Positions 36,301 to 48,877 of a DNA stretch of 64,000 nucleotides are shown piece after piece (the stretch's first letter is position 1; every line of letters starts with the position of its first letter). The position numbers and the translations under genes are program-made. Under the pieces are notes generated by a model that worked only from the letters and a program-made list of their open reading frames with translations, did no database searches and was not told the origin of the DNA. The DNA lies in assembly GCA_003993805.1 (NCBI GenBank), contig RSEF01000026.1:4241068-4305067 (forward strand). The letters are read 5' to 3'. The stretch is from Himantopus leucocephalus. Taxonomy: Eukaryota > Chordata > Aves > Charadriiformes > Recurvirostridae.

Positions 36301-38379
36301 AGAATTAGCAGTGGGCATTCCCCATTTCAGAGACACTTGCTACTTTTACACATTAGATAGTCACTGTCATATGACATGCATAAGCACGATGAGAATTACC
36401 ATAGTATGATGTTATACTTTGTCCACAACTTGACACATCATAAATCCTTTGCATCAGAAAGGCAAGTTTCACATCCAAACAATTACCCTTATGCTTGATC
36501 CATTAGGAATTAGGGTGATAAATTGTCTGAACTGACAGGTGGAAACGTATCCATCTCGATTTGCCATTCTTTTGCCACGGCAGATAAATGCAATCATCAG
36601 TTACGGCGCCTGCTTGCTCCGAGCAAGGCTCCATGATTTCGAGGGAAAGGTGGTTAACACTAAGCCTGGAAAAAAGCTTTGGGGTTTTAAGCACACACAT
36701 TTAGGATTCTTAGCTCTTTCTGTTATTATTTACTGCTATTCAAGTCTTCTCTCCTTTTCTTTCTAAGAAATTTTCATGGCTGCCTTTAAGTTTCTAAACA
36801 TTTTCCAAGAAAATTAAGAAATAAAATCCAATAAAAACCAAGATGTACCCTCTGCTCTGAGTTGATCCAGACTGTCAGACGTCTGCACACATAAGGTATG
36901 AATCCCTTGGGTTGGATTCCCTACACCCCATAACTTGGAGGCCATTTATATGCAGAATAAATACATAACGTGTGTAAAATGCTGTACCCCACTCCAGTTG
37001 CTTTCTGTGCTCCCTTCACACTCCCTGCGCGACTGCCGCAGCTGGCAGAAATTTGGACTCCTATGGCAACAAGCAGCTCTGCAGCTCCGAACTGAGCCCA
37101 CCTCCGCAAATGCCTACCGAAAAGGTTCAAAGCAGTTCAAAACCAGCCCGTTCAGCTTCCCTAGACTGCTTCATTTTTACACTCATATTTGTTGCATTAT
37201 CCTGGCCTAGAAACAGAATAAAGGAAAAATGGATCTGGTTACTTTGGAAGCATGGAAGAAAGTAGAGATTGTTTAATTGATTTTAGCCCTATATATCCGT
37301 AACAAAAATGTGGATGCAGAATTATCAGAGGTCCTAAAGAAAATGAAGGCCACAGGAACCACATGCACATTAAAAAAAACCCCAAGAATATGTACAAAAA
37401 TAAATACATTCAAGTATCACAACAATGTAAGAACTATTTTGAAGGTAAGTGGAACAGCTAATAATTCACAGCCATTATTCTTTTATCATTGTTCAGCTGA
37501 AGGTTGAGAAGATTTTAAAACTGCAATTATGAACAATAGATTTGCATTGAAATAAGCTTCTCTGCTGCATTTCTCCCTCCTCTCTCCCTCCTCCTCCTCC
37601 CAAATAAAGAGGTGGAAGCAACAAAGAAAGCAATATCTATAATACAACAGAGAGTTTTTCAAAAAATATCCATGCAATCAGATATACCCAAAAAAAAGGA
37701 AGAAAAGTAGAGCCTGTTTGATCGGGCATTTTTAAAAACCGAACCAATTAAGACATTTTCTTTATGTCAGGTTGGTCAAGCAAGAAAACAGAAGTTCCCC
37801 ACACACACTATTTAGCCATAGTTACACATCTTTATATCTTTTTGCTCCTTTTGGCCAAGTTTCAGTTATTACTCCTCGTGGGCCGCTCTTACCGGCTCAC
37901 CAGTAAGAGGAAGGCTTGCACAGCTGGGAGCAGTGGAAAGGAAAAAAACAGATCCGAGAAACAGGGGTGAGCAGCCGGAGCGGGTCAGCAGGGGCGCAGG
38001 CAGCGAGAGGTCCCACTGCCCTTCTTCCAGAGAGCAGCGCCACTCTTCCACCTCCCAGAGCAGCCACTGCGCTTCCAACGGTAATCTACTCCCCTTAAAT
38101 AACTTAAGAAATTAAAATTCAATTTTCTAGTAAAGGTATCACAGGCAAGACACTACCCACTTTGGGTTTGTTTTTCTCTTCTGGAGCTTTCTGCCACCAG
38201 CCTCCCGATAACCATGGATTAATGAACAATTACAAGGCTTCATTCTTACCGCCATGTAATTCCAAGAAAGGAAGAGCATCTTTCTGGAACATTATGCTTG
38301 AAAAACAAAGGAGAGCTTTGACTGTCAAGTCACTGATGTTCCCTCTTCACTTAAAAGCTTTCCAATTTACTTACAAATT
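33321..38379. other. No gene recognised; AT-rich unique sequence
   Basis: CpG-enriched patches occur at about 33,465-33,560, 34,680-34,760 and 37,960-38,040. The rest is AT-rich and unique. A 30-base near-palindrome lies at 35,101-35,130 and a pyrimidine tract at about 37,571-37,601. A minus-strand ATGGCG|GTAAGA (near 38,245) resembles a start codon next to a donor, but no upstream exon structure supports it. Confidence 0.5.
35101..35130. repeat. Near-perfect palindrome with AATAAA on both strands
   Basis: AATAAAACA (35,108-35,116) and TGTTTTATT (35,118-35,126) are exact reverse complements separated by one A. Flanking GTTT (35,101-35,104) and AAAC (35,127-35,130) extend the symmetry with a 3-base bulge. 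Each arm supplies an AATAAA hexamer, one per strand. It could be a dimeric forkhead/SOX-type binding site, a bidirectional polyadenylation signal, or chance in AT-rich DNA. Confidence 0.6.
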
Positions 38380-38560
38380 ATAGTGTTTTTAATGCAAATT
38401 AAGCACTAGAGAACATTCTTTCCTTCCCCCAGATTAGCAAGAACCAAATTGACCAAGAAAGCCAAACATGGAATCTGGACGCAATGAATATTTAAAATAA
38501 TGAGCCTGTTTAATTATTCTGATTGGTGAAGTATGAGGTTATTAAATGCCTCTGAACTGA
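38380..38560. promoter_or_regulatory. AT-rich block with POU octamer, possible enhancer
   Basis: A perfect octamer ATGCAAAT (38,392-38,399) runs directly into TAAG. Further on are ATTTAAAATAATGAG, TTTAATTATT and an inverted CCAAT (ATTGG, about 38,521). The block is non-repetitive. Function is inferred from motifs alone. Confidence 0.25.
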
Positions 38561-40555
38561 TGACAGGGTTTGAGCATATGGTTTTGCTTTCTGAACACAG
38601 AGAAAATGTTTTCTGATACTCCGTGTTCCAGTATTCTTTGTTGAATTAACTATGGGGATGAAATACAGCTACACATGCTCAGAGGCCTTTGGGAAATATC
38701 TCTTGCTTCAGAAGCAAATACCCGATGTGAAGGCAGAGGCACTGCAGGAAACGGCAAATGAGAGCACACAATGGGCCAATTGCTGCACAAGTCACCTGGC
38801 TCATTCTAGCTACATAGGTAAAAAAATCAAAGTTGATTCAGTTCTGCTTTTGCTCCAACACGTCACCAAATTTACATCTGCCAGATAAGTTTCCACTTAC
38901 ATATGCAGGTAAGCCCCAAACTGGAGGGACTTAGTTACAGAGATACACTACTGAATCTGACGAGAAAATACACCGAATGCTCTGTATTTCCTATCAGTAT
39001 CGTTGCAAACATTACCCAGCTTTTTTACTTTGAACCCTGCAAACCTTTTTAGCCATCAGTCCTCTAAATGCCCACGAGTTCAACCAACCAATTATGCCTC
39101 CTGTGCCGAAAAGCTCTTAGGTGGCCCTCTCCTCCCACGATCCCGGGTCGTATTACTGGGGAAAGCACACTCTGCAAAAGGAGAGCATAAACAGGGAACA
39201 GATGACAAGCCCGGAGTCCCCAGACAAGCAGACTGCAAAGTTATTTCCTTGCTTTAACATCAGGGTAAGGTTTTCCCTGCTCGGCTTTCATCGTATCCCC
39301 CCGTACAACTCACCTCAGCTCACACGTTACCAGGTTGTCTGTGCTCCTTCCCCACTGCACACAGCAGTTTGGACCCTCCCCTTTTGTTTTGGGATTTAAA
39401 TCCCAGAGAGTTTGTGTTTGCTTACAAATACTCTCAAGTCCAGGGGTGCTTATCTTCAGACATAGGGGAAAAAAGGTGAACAAGCTTCTGCTGGAAGTCC
39501 TGATTTTTGAAGGTATTGAGCACTTACTGCTTCTCTCAGTTTCACAGACCCTTGGGTCAGTGCGCTCTGCTTCCCCGCAGCCATCCATACAGGAAACAAT
39601 CACTCTGAAATAACGAGCACGCTTTGCACAGAACGGAGCAGAAGCTTGCCGCCCACCCGCCCTCCCCGTGACAATCTCTCTACCGGCTCCGGCTCCGGCA
39701 GAGACCTTCCGAAACCACCCTCTTTCCAGGACAGCCCGGTGCTCTCGCAGGGTCCACCAAGAGGTCACGCAGGTGAAAAGTTCACATCCCCGCAGCAGCT
39801 CATCCACACCTCCCGATTGCTAATGCCATCTGCTCCTCCCTGAACCTATTTTTGGCTTCAATTAGAGATTCTGGAACTTCTGGAAACCGAAGGGCAAAGA
39901 GGTGAATGAGCACATCTGGTCTGCGCCTCCCGGCTTGATACCTTGTACTTTAAACATCCCTAATATCTAATGACTCTGAGCACAGGGTGACTGCCTCTGC
40001 CCTTTGATGTGCACTGAGGAAGGTCAGAACCCAATGGAGAAATTCACTGTTCTTGGGGTTTTTAGCATGGATTCCCGTTCTCCTGGTTTCCCGGGCATTG
40101 GCTCAGTCAGTATGCACCTGACTCCCATCTGCCATCCCATCTCTCGCACCGCACCAACTGCTTCTGTTCCCTCAAGGAGAAAGCTGGAAGCAACAAAACA
40201 CAAAGTGCTGTGATAATTACCTTGTCGACATCTTTCCTTGAGCTAGCACGGAGGAGCAGTTGGGGATTCATCTGAATTAAACTCCCCCTTCCTCTTCCAT
40301 TTCCTCTTGGCTTCTCGCGCTCTAAAGCGATTATGCACCACGTGAAGAACATTTTAAGGCTGAGCCCGAGACGGGTGCTCTGAAACAGTCCAGGGGAAGA
40401 CAAGCAAAAACGGAGATCATGCACTACCACGTGGGCTCAGAAGGACCAAGACTGGAAACAGTTTCAGTTGCTGAGCAGATTTCACCATTATTTTGCCAAG
40501 GGTTTTTTTTGTCATTGCTTTTTTGAACATTTACAATTAACGTCTAATTCAGAAT
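38561..40555. other. No gene recognised; unique sequence
   Basis: Mixed composition, with a slightly CpG-enriched patch at 39,590-39,700. Overlapping frames on both strands at 39,310-39,840 look like chance. No repeat or RNA gene was recognised. Confidence 0.5.
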
Positions 40556-40777
40556 GATTTGAAAGCACCTGATGCCCAAGGACAGGCACCTAGCCCTTTC
40601 CCAGGGGCCAGGCACACGGCGGCCGTGCTGGTAACACCGCCGTGCTCCCCACCGCAGACACAGCCNCGATTTGAAAGCGCCTGATGCCCAAGGGCAGGCG
40701 CCTAGCCCTTTCCCAGGGACCAGGCACACGGCAGCCGTGCTGGTAACACCGCCGTGCTCCCCACCGCAGACACAGCC
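40556..40777 (+). repeat. 110-bp direct duplication split by a single N
   Basis: Copy one is 40,556-40,665 and copy two is 40,668-40,777. Both start GATTTGAAAGC and end CAGACACAGCC. They are separated by N (40,666) and one C. The copies are collinear without indels and differ at five positions, all A/G transitions, three of them at CpG sites. A single N between near-identical flanks is typical of contig ends that overlap but were not merged, so one copy may be artificial. Confidence 0.9.
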
Positions 40778-42261
40778 AGCTGCCTCCAGCGGCCACAGGC
40801 CCCTAAAGCCCGGTCGGATGCGCTCCACGCACCGCTCTACCGGCAACACGCATCCTTGTGCCGTTCCCGCTGAGCCTTCCCACCGCTCGCAGGGGCTGGC
40901 AAATTCCCCCTCAGAAAAAAAAAAATAAGATATTCAAGCTTCTACCTACATGAGCTACTGAACGAAAAAACACAAAACCCACAAAAGCCAACTAAGCAAA
41001 CAAAAAGGAGATAAAAGCAGTTTGCTTTAAGGCAGCAGCTTTTCTGAAAGCCCACAGTAAATCTTTAAGATTATCAATAATGAACACATTCAGTGTCTTT
41101 TTTTGTCTTCTTTTAAATCACTTCTTCCAGTGGAAAGAAATCAGTCCGGGGGGTTGTTCATATGCGAGCTGCATTTATTATCAAGGGATTGAGACTGTTA
41201 GAGACGGAGAGAAGCAAAATGAGCCTCGACAGGGCTTGGGAAAAAAGCACACTGCCACTTTATAGTCCTTCCTCCACCTATTTGTCACAGCACCCCAGTA
41301 ATGAGCACTGGAATTCATCTCTCTCTAATGACACTCACAGTGGTAGATGTTTTCCCAAATTTAGTCAAGTGACAATACAAAGTCTTTAATATGCAAAGGA
41401 GTCCTTTGTGTAACTCACCATAACTTTGGTGTCTTGTCATGCCTTACAGAAATTTCAGGAGAAACAAATTGCAATAATCATAGGAGTGAACAAGTTGGAA
41501 GGAACGTGTCACGGCAATAATGAAATCCTCTGTTGATTTTCATGTATGTGTAGACATACATTACATAGAACTAAACGTAGTTCCATGAATTTCTTATAAA
41601 TCACAATAATTCAGCCTTATGGAGACCGCATACGTATCACCCCCCCAAGTAGCAGTAAACACAGTTGTCACTTAGTCACTCCCCGTTTCTCACCTGCCTG
41701 GAACACAAGTATTGTGCCTTAAGCTCCATCTTCTATTCCTGTCACATTAATATTTTCCTCAGCTACCACAGCCATATGAAAGCCTCCGCTCACGCTCTTT
41801 GCATATGTCAGGTATTTGCATGTTTAGAAGCCAAGAGGACTTCTTTGCAGAACCATTTCCAAGCCACAGTAGCAGCGCCGCCACCAACCCTCACGCTACA
41901 TGAAGCGCAAGCTGAGCCTCAAAATAACGAAATGGGCTTCACAACCAAAGAACTGAAAGAAGAAATAAATCTGACATTTTAATGTGGGTTTTTTTGCTTT
42001 TAAGCTGCTACCTGTACTCACATTTCCTCAGCCCACTGCGTACCAGTGACAAAGTGCAGCACCAACCGGTGTCAGCAAGCAGGCTGGGAGTGAAAGAGTT
42101 CATGAAAAGATGAGCTCTCACGGGCAAATCAAACACCAAACAGCGGTGTAAAACTGCACGGACGCTCCCGTAGGAACACACAGCAGGACGGTGCCACACT
42201 CCAGCCCTGCTCCACCACAGGGCGCCCAGGTGCTGCTCAGCGAGCGCCCAGCAAAGACAGC
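40778..42261. other. No gene recognised; contains a short hairpin
   Basis: A GC-rich tail to 40,880 and an A run at about 40,915-40,925 give way to AT-rich unique sequence. ATGTATGT (41,542-41,549) and ACATACAT (41,554-41,561) form an 8-bp perfect stem with a 4-base loop, too short for a microRNA precursor. Nothing else was recognised. Confidence 0.5.
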
Positions 42262-42741
42262 GGGACACCAGTGACGTTCTTCAGGGGTTGGTACTGGGAC
42301 CAGTGCTGTTCAACATCTTTGTCGGTGACATGGACAGTGGGATTGAGTGCACCTCAGCAAGTTTGCCAGCGACACCAAGCTGTGTGGAGCGGTAGACATG
42401 CTGGAGGGGAGGGATGCCATCCAGAGGGACCCGGACCAGGTTGAGAGGTGGGGCTGTGCAAACCCCATGGTGTTCAACAAGGCCAAGGGCAGGGTCCTGC
42501 GCAATCCCAAGCACAAATCCAGGCTGGGCGGAGAACGGATGGAGAGCAGCCCTGAGGAGAAGNNNNNNNNNNNNNNNNNNNNNNNNNNNNNNNNNNNNNN
42601 NNNNNNNNNNNNNNNNNNNNNNNNNNNNNNNNNNNNNNNNNNNNNNNNNNNNNNNNNNNNNNTGTCCCTGCCCAGGGCAGGGGGTGGCACTGGGTGGGCT
42701 TCAAGTTCCCTTCCAACCCAAACCATTCCATGATTCTGTGA
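42262..42741 (+). mobile_element. CR1 LINE copy with broken reverse transcriptase remnant, interrupted by gap
   Basis: The left part encodes the C-terminal part of a CR1 reverse transcriptase: LQGLVLGPVLFNIFVGDMDS, then after a frameshift [20 protein letters not shown] one-base loss near 42,350 shifts the frame. The catalytic (F/Y)ADD block reads FASD, so the copy is inactive. The right part (42,663-42,741) is the CR1 3' end, with TGTCCCTGCCCAGGGCAGG and a terminal ATTCCATGATTCTGTGA-type repeat. One hundred N replace the middle. Judging from the family, several hundred bases are missing. The element is 5'-truncated, as most CR1 copies are. Confidence 0.93.
42563..42662. other. Assembly gap, exactly 100 N
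   Basis: Exactly one hundred undetermined bases inside the CR1 copy. The round length suggests a placeholder for a gap of unknown size, probably caused by the repeat. Confidence 0.98.
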
Positions 42742-45493
42742 CACCCGTGCAGTGAGGCTGTGAGAGGAGGGTTAACCCCACCTGGAAGGGGATGCCAGGC
42801 ACCTGCCTAAAATAACCGGGGCAGGGAAGCCAGCAGAGGAGGAGCAGCACCACCAGCACTGTGTTGTAAAACAGCCACCGGCTGCTGCCTCGGGGGCCGG
42901 GATCCCCACCCTTGTGGTGCAGCCCAGTTACAGCTAATGGGTTAAAGCGACCCGAAACACAGAGGGACAGCGTAAAATAACACTTTGATGGTAACAACTT
43001 GGTGTCATCATCATTCCACTGAGGATCCCCCAAATCTACCTGTCCCCACAGCACTGGGCGACATGAGCAAATGTCAAAACCACACCAGCCACAGGTCCTG
43101 CTATTCAAGTAAACACAGTTTATGCCATTTGCCTACCAGCACACTGTTAAGTCCAATTTTGGTCATTGCATGCAATATTGATGCAACTTCCCACGGATTT
43201 CGCTCCCAGCATTCCCAGCCAGCCTATAGCAAATGCAGCATGGTTTCCCTTTTTCTTAAGTGAGGAGGAAATAAAATAAAAATGACACTCTTCTCCTAGC
43301 CTCTAATCACTACGCTAGAAAATCCTTCTGGGTAAGCATGTTAAATTAAAGAAAGCGTCATTTTCTCCTGATAATTTTTAATTGATCACATCTACAACAT
43401 AGGTGGAGCTGCTTGGCTAGCAAGGGTCTGCATCAAACAAACTGTCCTATTTGTTTGTGATTTCCCTAGGGCATCTTTTAAACCATTAAAATTTACAAAC
43501 AACTTGATTTCTTATTAACACAGTTTCTTAATTGCTTCCATGGGAAAAGAGTCAAGTTATTTGCATCTTCTTTCTCGGGGCTCCAGGGCTTTAGTGCAAA
43601 CATCCAAGGATAAGCTTTTAAACGAAGCAGAAGCACTGCTCCAGACCCAGCCCAGGCTCCGATATGGTGCTGTGGTGCAAACGGAGCTGTCTCTCCACCT
43701 GCCTTGCTGGGATACCTGCACATCCCACGAGACCATTTGGAACCTCTTTGAGGCTGACAAATTTGACAAATAAAGGGATGGTTCTTGGGCAACGTGTTAC
43801 TGGCAGCTTACGTCAGACCAGCGTCCTTGTGCCCCACATTTGCCAAAAGCCTCAAATAAAGGCAGCACCAGAGACGTCCATCTCTAGAATTTAATGCCCA
43901 GCAGCACCACCTCCGGAGATGGCCTGCCTCATTTGAATCTACAAAAAAGCACCGTGTTCACGAAAATCCAGTGTGGATCTCTCAAGCACAGTATATTACA
44001 GAGAGCTTATAGGCAACTACATTCTTATTCCAACTGAGTACCTCATCATTTTAATGCGTTAATCAAATCTCCGTGGTTCAGGACTGAAGTCCCTGCATTC
44101 ATCATCAATTCGAGATGAACCTATTATTTAGGTTCAGGAAAATTACTCGCTAAACACAATCAAGCGTTACTTTTCTGAAGTCTTTATAATACCAATGTTT
44201 TCATTGTTAAGAGCCCGACAGCAGTCTCCCTTCGCCGGCCCTCCTGCAGCCGCTGCTGCATCCTCCCGCTGCACGGAGCCGCGGCCCAGGGCCGAGCAGA
44301 GACAGGGCAGGCGTCTTAACAGCCACTTGATCTCACTTCAGTTTAACTCTTCACCTGGAGCGCACATCTGAAGCGGACACTCCAGCCAGGCCATTAGCCC
44401 AATTTTCACATTTTCTGCCTGCTAGAGGCCCCTCCAAATCCCCGGGAGCCGTCTCTGCCGTACTGCGCTCCCACGGGGCAGCCACGATGCCACCGGGGTA
44501 GCACAGCCTCCAGCCCAACCCTCCACCACTCGGCAGAGCTCAACCTGCAGTTTTCCTTACCCATCTTTTTCCTAATGGGGAGCTGGGAGGGGTCGACTCG
44601 AGAGAACAGAAAAACATGATGTCAGCTGTTAAAAATACTTTCCCATGAGACTTCCAATGATTGTCAGAGGCCAGGAGATATATTACCTTAACTCACCAGA
44701 CAGACTCTACCTGCTGTGTTTGGTAACGGCATCAGGAAAAGGCAGCAGCAGAAGATACACGCCGCGCCTGCCACGGGAGGCTGCTCAGACCGACCCTGCT
44801 CGCTCCCTCCCTGCCCCAAACCCAAGTTCCCCACGAGCTCACAAACAGTTTAAACTTCTGCTCAACATTTTCCAAGAGCAAGTTGTGTTTCTCTAACAGA
44901 AACGTTTGTGGAGAGCGTTATATTCTGAGATTTTTCATGTATGTGTTTCTATTTATTTGAGAAATACTCCAGCAGGGTTTCGGATCCATCAGCTGTCTGT
45001 GGGAACAGATTTAAAGGAAGTACCTACATCTGAGATGGAAATCCCCAACTCCTCCCACACATTTTCCAAGGAGACCAAGCACTGCTCTACTCAGTCGACT
45101 GCGTGCACTCTTGCAGGCTAAAACTTACAGGAAATGGCACCTAATTTGCCATAAGCTGATACATTTCACAAATACACTTCATATATAAAGATGAAAATAT
45201 AAATCCCAGGGCTATATTGAAACTGGATATCACCCAAAAGTCAGGAGTCTATTTCTTGGCTTTAAATATCACTGGGAAATATAAAGGGATCCTTTTAGTT
45301 AATACTAATTATTATTCAGTCTATCATTAACAGCAACTGCACACACTTTGATAGATGGGTTGAGAAGCTTTGTTTCATTTTATTGCTGATTCCGTGACTA
45401 GTTGCCAAACTTTTCTTATTACTGATAATTAGATCCTGTTAGTCTAGCATCTGCTTCTGCTCCAGCAGCAAGTGCTGAGGACTCCTCGTGCAC
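42742..45493. other. No gene recognised; unique sequence
   Basis: Mixed unique DNA. AT-rich portions lie at 43,260-43,510 and 45,150-45,440, and a GC-rich patch at about 44,220-44,300. No convincing exon, repeat or RNA gene was recognised. Confidence 0.5.
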
Positions 45494-45509
45494 GGGGGGG
45501 GGGGGGGGN

Positions 45510-45542
<33 letters not shown>
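45494..45542 (+). repeat. Poly-G homopolymer with internal single N
   Basis: A 49-base run is entirely G except for one N at 45,509. The true length is unlikely to be reliable, because homopolymers of this length are error-prone and the N suggests a join inside the run. If real it has strong G-quadruplex potential. Confidence 0.9.
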
Positions 45543-45543
<1 letters not shown>

Positions 45544-46092
45544 GCTGTATCTAGGCAGGAGGGGTGTCTGAGCAGGCTTCCCAAAATTTTGAGTGGGCAG
45601 GAACTGCTGCCTGCACAAGGGCTGGGGGGAAAGACATTCTTTGCCTCCCTGGTCTGAAGCAAATTTAATAAGATGACCTTTGCAGAACATCAAACTGCTC
45701 GTCTTCTTTCCAGCATATATAATAACATATATGCAATAAAATGATTGGCAATGGCAACATTTAGGTTTCCTGCTAATGAACACGAAATGGCTTAAGGTAT
45801 GTTTTTGTGCTTAGGACACGTCCATCAGGTTATGACAAAGAAAGCTGGGGCACAGTGAACCCATTACAGGAGCCCATCTCAAAATTCCTATCAGTTGATT
45901 CATACTTTTGCAAAATAAAGACTCGGCTCATATCTCCCCAGGCCATAAGAAATGTTTACAAAATACGTGTTACACACAGGGATTATAAGCAGTTTGGAGA
46001 TTTGTTTTCATACGTAGAATTGATACAATCTCTGAAAATTTAAAACATTAATTTCATGAAACGTCAGTTTTGCAATTCCTTTGTTCTAACAG
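45543..46092. other. No gene recognised; unique sequence
   Basis: AT-moderate unique sequence ending in an acceptor-like tract (TTTGTTCTAACAG, to 46,092). Nothing else was recognised. Confidence 0.5.
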
Positions 46093-46926
46093 ACAATGGT
46101 AAACAATGTTCCAGTGACCTCCAGTGGGGACCAGGGGAAAATACACCCATCCTCTGCTTGGTGTAGAAGAAGTCTTTTTGTTTGCAAGACCTGGAGCAAC
46201 GGTAGTTGGGCTGAGATGGCCCTGCAGAGACTGCCCAGTTTTATTCCTGATGAACAAGCAGGCCAAATGGTCCGAGATACCCTTCTCAGCATTTTTACCC
46301 AAATAAATCCAAACCAACCTTCATATCCCTCTAACACACAGACAACTTGTCAGTTAACTGCTTTCAGCTCAAGAGAATTATTTACAAATAAAATGTCTCT
46401 GTTCCCAGTAGATGAAGAATTCTGAATTTGGACCATAATGATGAACTTAAACTTGTGCATGCTAATACAGCATCTTCAATTATTTTACCCTAAGTTTTTA
46501 GTATCTCAAGAAATACAAGCCATGAGAAGTCTACAAAGATACCCTAACCCCTTGAATCTCTCCAGTGGGGATGGGTTATCTGTGCCAGAGCTATGGAACA
46601 TGTGTGGTCTGGAGAGCAAAGATCATCTCCATCAGCAGCTGCTGTTGCACGGCTGTGCCATATCCTGTACAAAGCAGCCTGATCCCAATGAAAACAAAAA
46701 TGCTGCAAAGTGGTTCACTCTCTCTTCTGTAAACACACTTCAAGGCCTCTTACATCAGTCTGATTACCTGCTTATCTTACTAATGACTTCTGGAGGCAGG
46801 CAGCTACTGAAACGCTTTTGGTCTAAGATTAATCCCCTCCCGTTCTTTTGTTGGTGGGAGCCAGGGAAGAAAAGGAGGAAGGTAATTTTTAAAGCAGAAG
46901 TCCTTCTTATCACCATCTGGCCCTGA
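46093..46926 (+). other. Two consecutive open frames in non-GC-rich DNA (unidentified)
   Basis: After an acceptor-like TTCTAACAG, a frame is open to a stop at about 46,425 (about 110 codons, ending SLFPVDEEF). A second frame, beginning at 46,438, is open to 46,926 (162 codons). Composition is moderate, so stop scarcity is less expected than in CpG patches. However, the minus strand is also open across 46,054-46,337, and neither translation shows a family I recognise. It could be a decayed coding or retroelement remnant, or chance. Confidence 0.15.
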
Positions 46927-48877
46927 TGAATACGGGAAGAACTCTGTTGATACATTAATAAATCCAGTATTACAAGGTAGAATGGATAGCAGGAAGAGCG
47001 CATCAGTCATCAACAGAAAAACCTCTGCTAAACTCAGGAGTGACCTTCAAATTAAAAATAAACAGTAATAGAAGGAGAGTACCTATGTCAGATAACGCAC
47101 GTTCTGACCCTGATTCAGGAGCCATTTGCTATTTAGAAAGTCAACAGGACTAAACATATTAAAAATCTTCTCCTGATCTCACCTTTCCATAGCCACTATC
47201 TGGGCCTAAGACCTGCAGTAAAGTTTATCTACAAGTGGACGGCCTGGGCAACCTCTCTTTCTGATGCACCTAGAGAGGCATTCTGCAGGACCCGCAGCGT
47301 GCTATTCTCCAAATCATCTCCCAAAACAGAGAGCAGCACATACAGAAAACTCTTCTCCCATATCATATTCCCAAAAGGATTCATCTCACACCATTTCCTC
47401 CTGATAGCGCAAGAAAAAAAAAATAATTGTGCATTTTGCCTGTTTCTTTGTATAATGAAAGAACTAACATTTCCATAAGAAATCATTTAATGTCCCAAAA
47501 CATCATTCCTCATTGAAATGAAACTTCACGGAAGGGCAATTCTTCACCATGGAAAACACACTAACACTAGTGCAGGGTCTCTATTTGCTACTGTCTGCAC
47601 AATATTAATGCAGAAGATAATATATTGGCTTGAATCAATACTTCCTCGACTTCTCCATCCATCAGCCCACCTTCATTTGATAAAAGTCCTTCCATGTCGC
47701 GTTCTCCCAGACTGATGAGATCACAGCGCCTCTTTCCAGCATGAGTGATGGTGTGTAGATGTATAATTGCCCAATAAATCACACCCTCTGGATCAAAGAC
47801 CCGAGATCCTCTGGGTGCCAAGGAGGCACACCAAACATCATAAAATACAATAAGTTAATTAATTACAGCAAGATTTTTACCACTTTTGGACAGGTTGAGT
47901 ATTACTTGTCACATACAGATATCCTGAAAGATTCAGCCAAAACCACCTCACTGTGGAATCGGAGCCTGAAACGACAAACATCTCAGGGTAAGGGCTGTGG
48001 AAGCCGTGTGGGCAGAGGGCTCCAACACCCTACTGCAACCCACAACCCTGAGAGCCACAAATAAGTCTGAAGCACAGCTCTCATTCCATGCCCACGCAGT
48101 GACAGCTTTAGGACTTCAAGCTGTTAGAGAGCACTGCCTGCATCTCAGGAATTCCATCATATGAGCCACAAGAACAGACTGGGCAAGGCCAGGGAGAACA
48201 GGTCTGCAAGAGGTACATCTTGTCCAGTATCTGTTTTCTGTTAATTGCCACAAGTACACGCTTGAGTGACCCTTTCCCCGGTGTAACCTCCCCACACGCA
48301 GACCTGGAGCAAGCAGGGATACCCAAGGTGCCTCTTCCTCTCTGCTGACCCTCACGCATGAGCTACTCAGCAGCCCAACACGATGGAAACAAGCATTCCA
48401 GTTTGTCACAGTGGTGGAAAAACATGAGTTTCTGGCTGCTGTCTAGCGGACCTTGTGCAGGTGCTGCGGGCAGCACTCACATCACCGGGGCCGCGGGGCC
48501 TCAAGCCACAGGAATAGGTGCCGGTAAGATACATCCGTGTGCCTGCGCCCCACAAAGCTTCCTAACCACAGCCCCGAGGTTTTCTAAACGCACGAATTGA
48601 AAGATCATATTTCTTAGCCACAAGGTATAGGCATTATTTCAAGTATTTCTGATAGAATTTGATACTATCAACACTTGAAGGAATTAAGACCTTCCTGGCA
48701 GTTCCCACCCTTGGCCCAAGCACAAGCCACGCGTCTCCGTAGGCTCCAACTCGCTCCAACAAGCACGTTCACCCGCGCGAGCGAAGCTGCAATCTGCTAA
48801 CTTCAGCTCAGCAAAAGCAGTAGCGCCCCGAACCCTCTGTTTTACAGGCACCTGATTCCACAACCTTTAATCCTTTC

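Noticed and set aside
41542..41561. 8-bp perfect hairpin stem with 4-base loop
   Set aside because: Too short for a microRNA precursor, and no terminator role is expected in a vertebrate.
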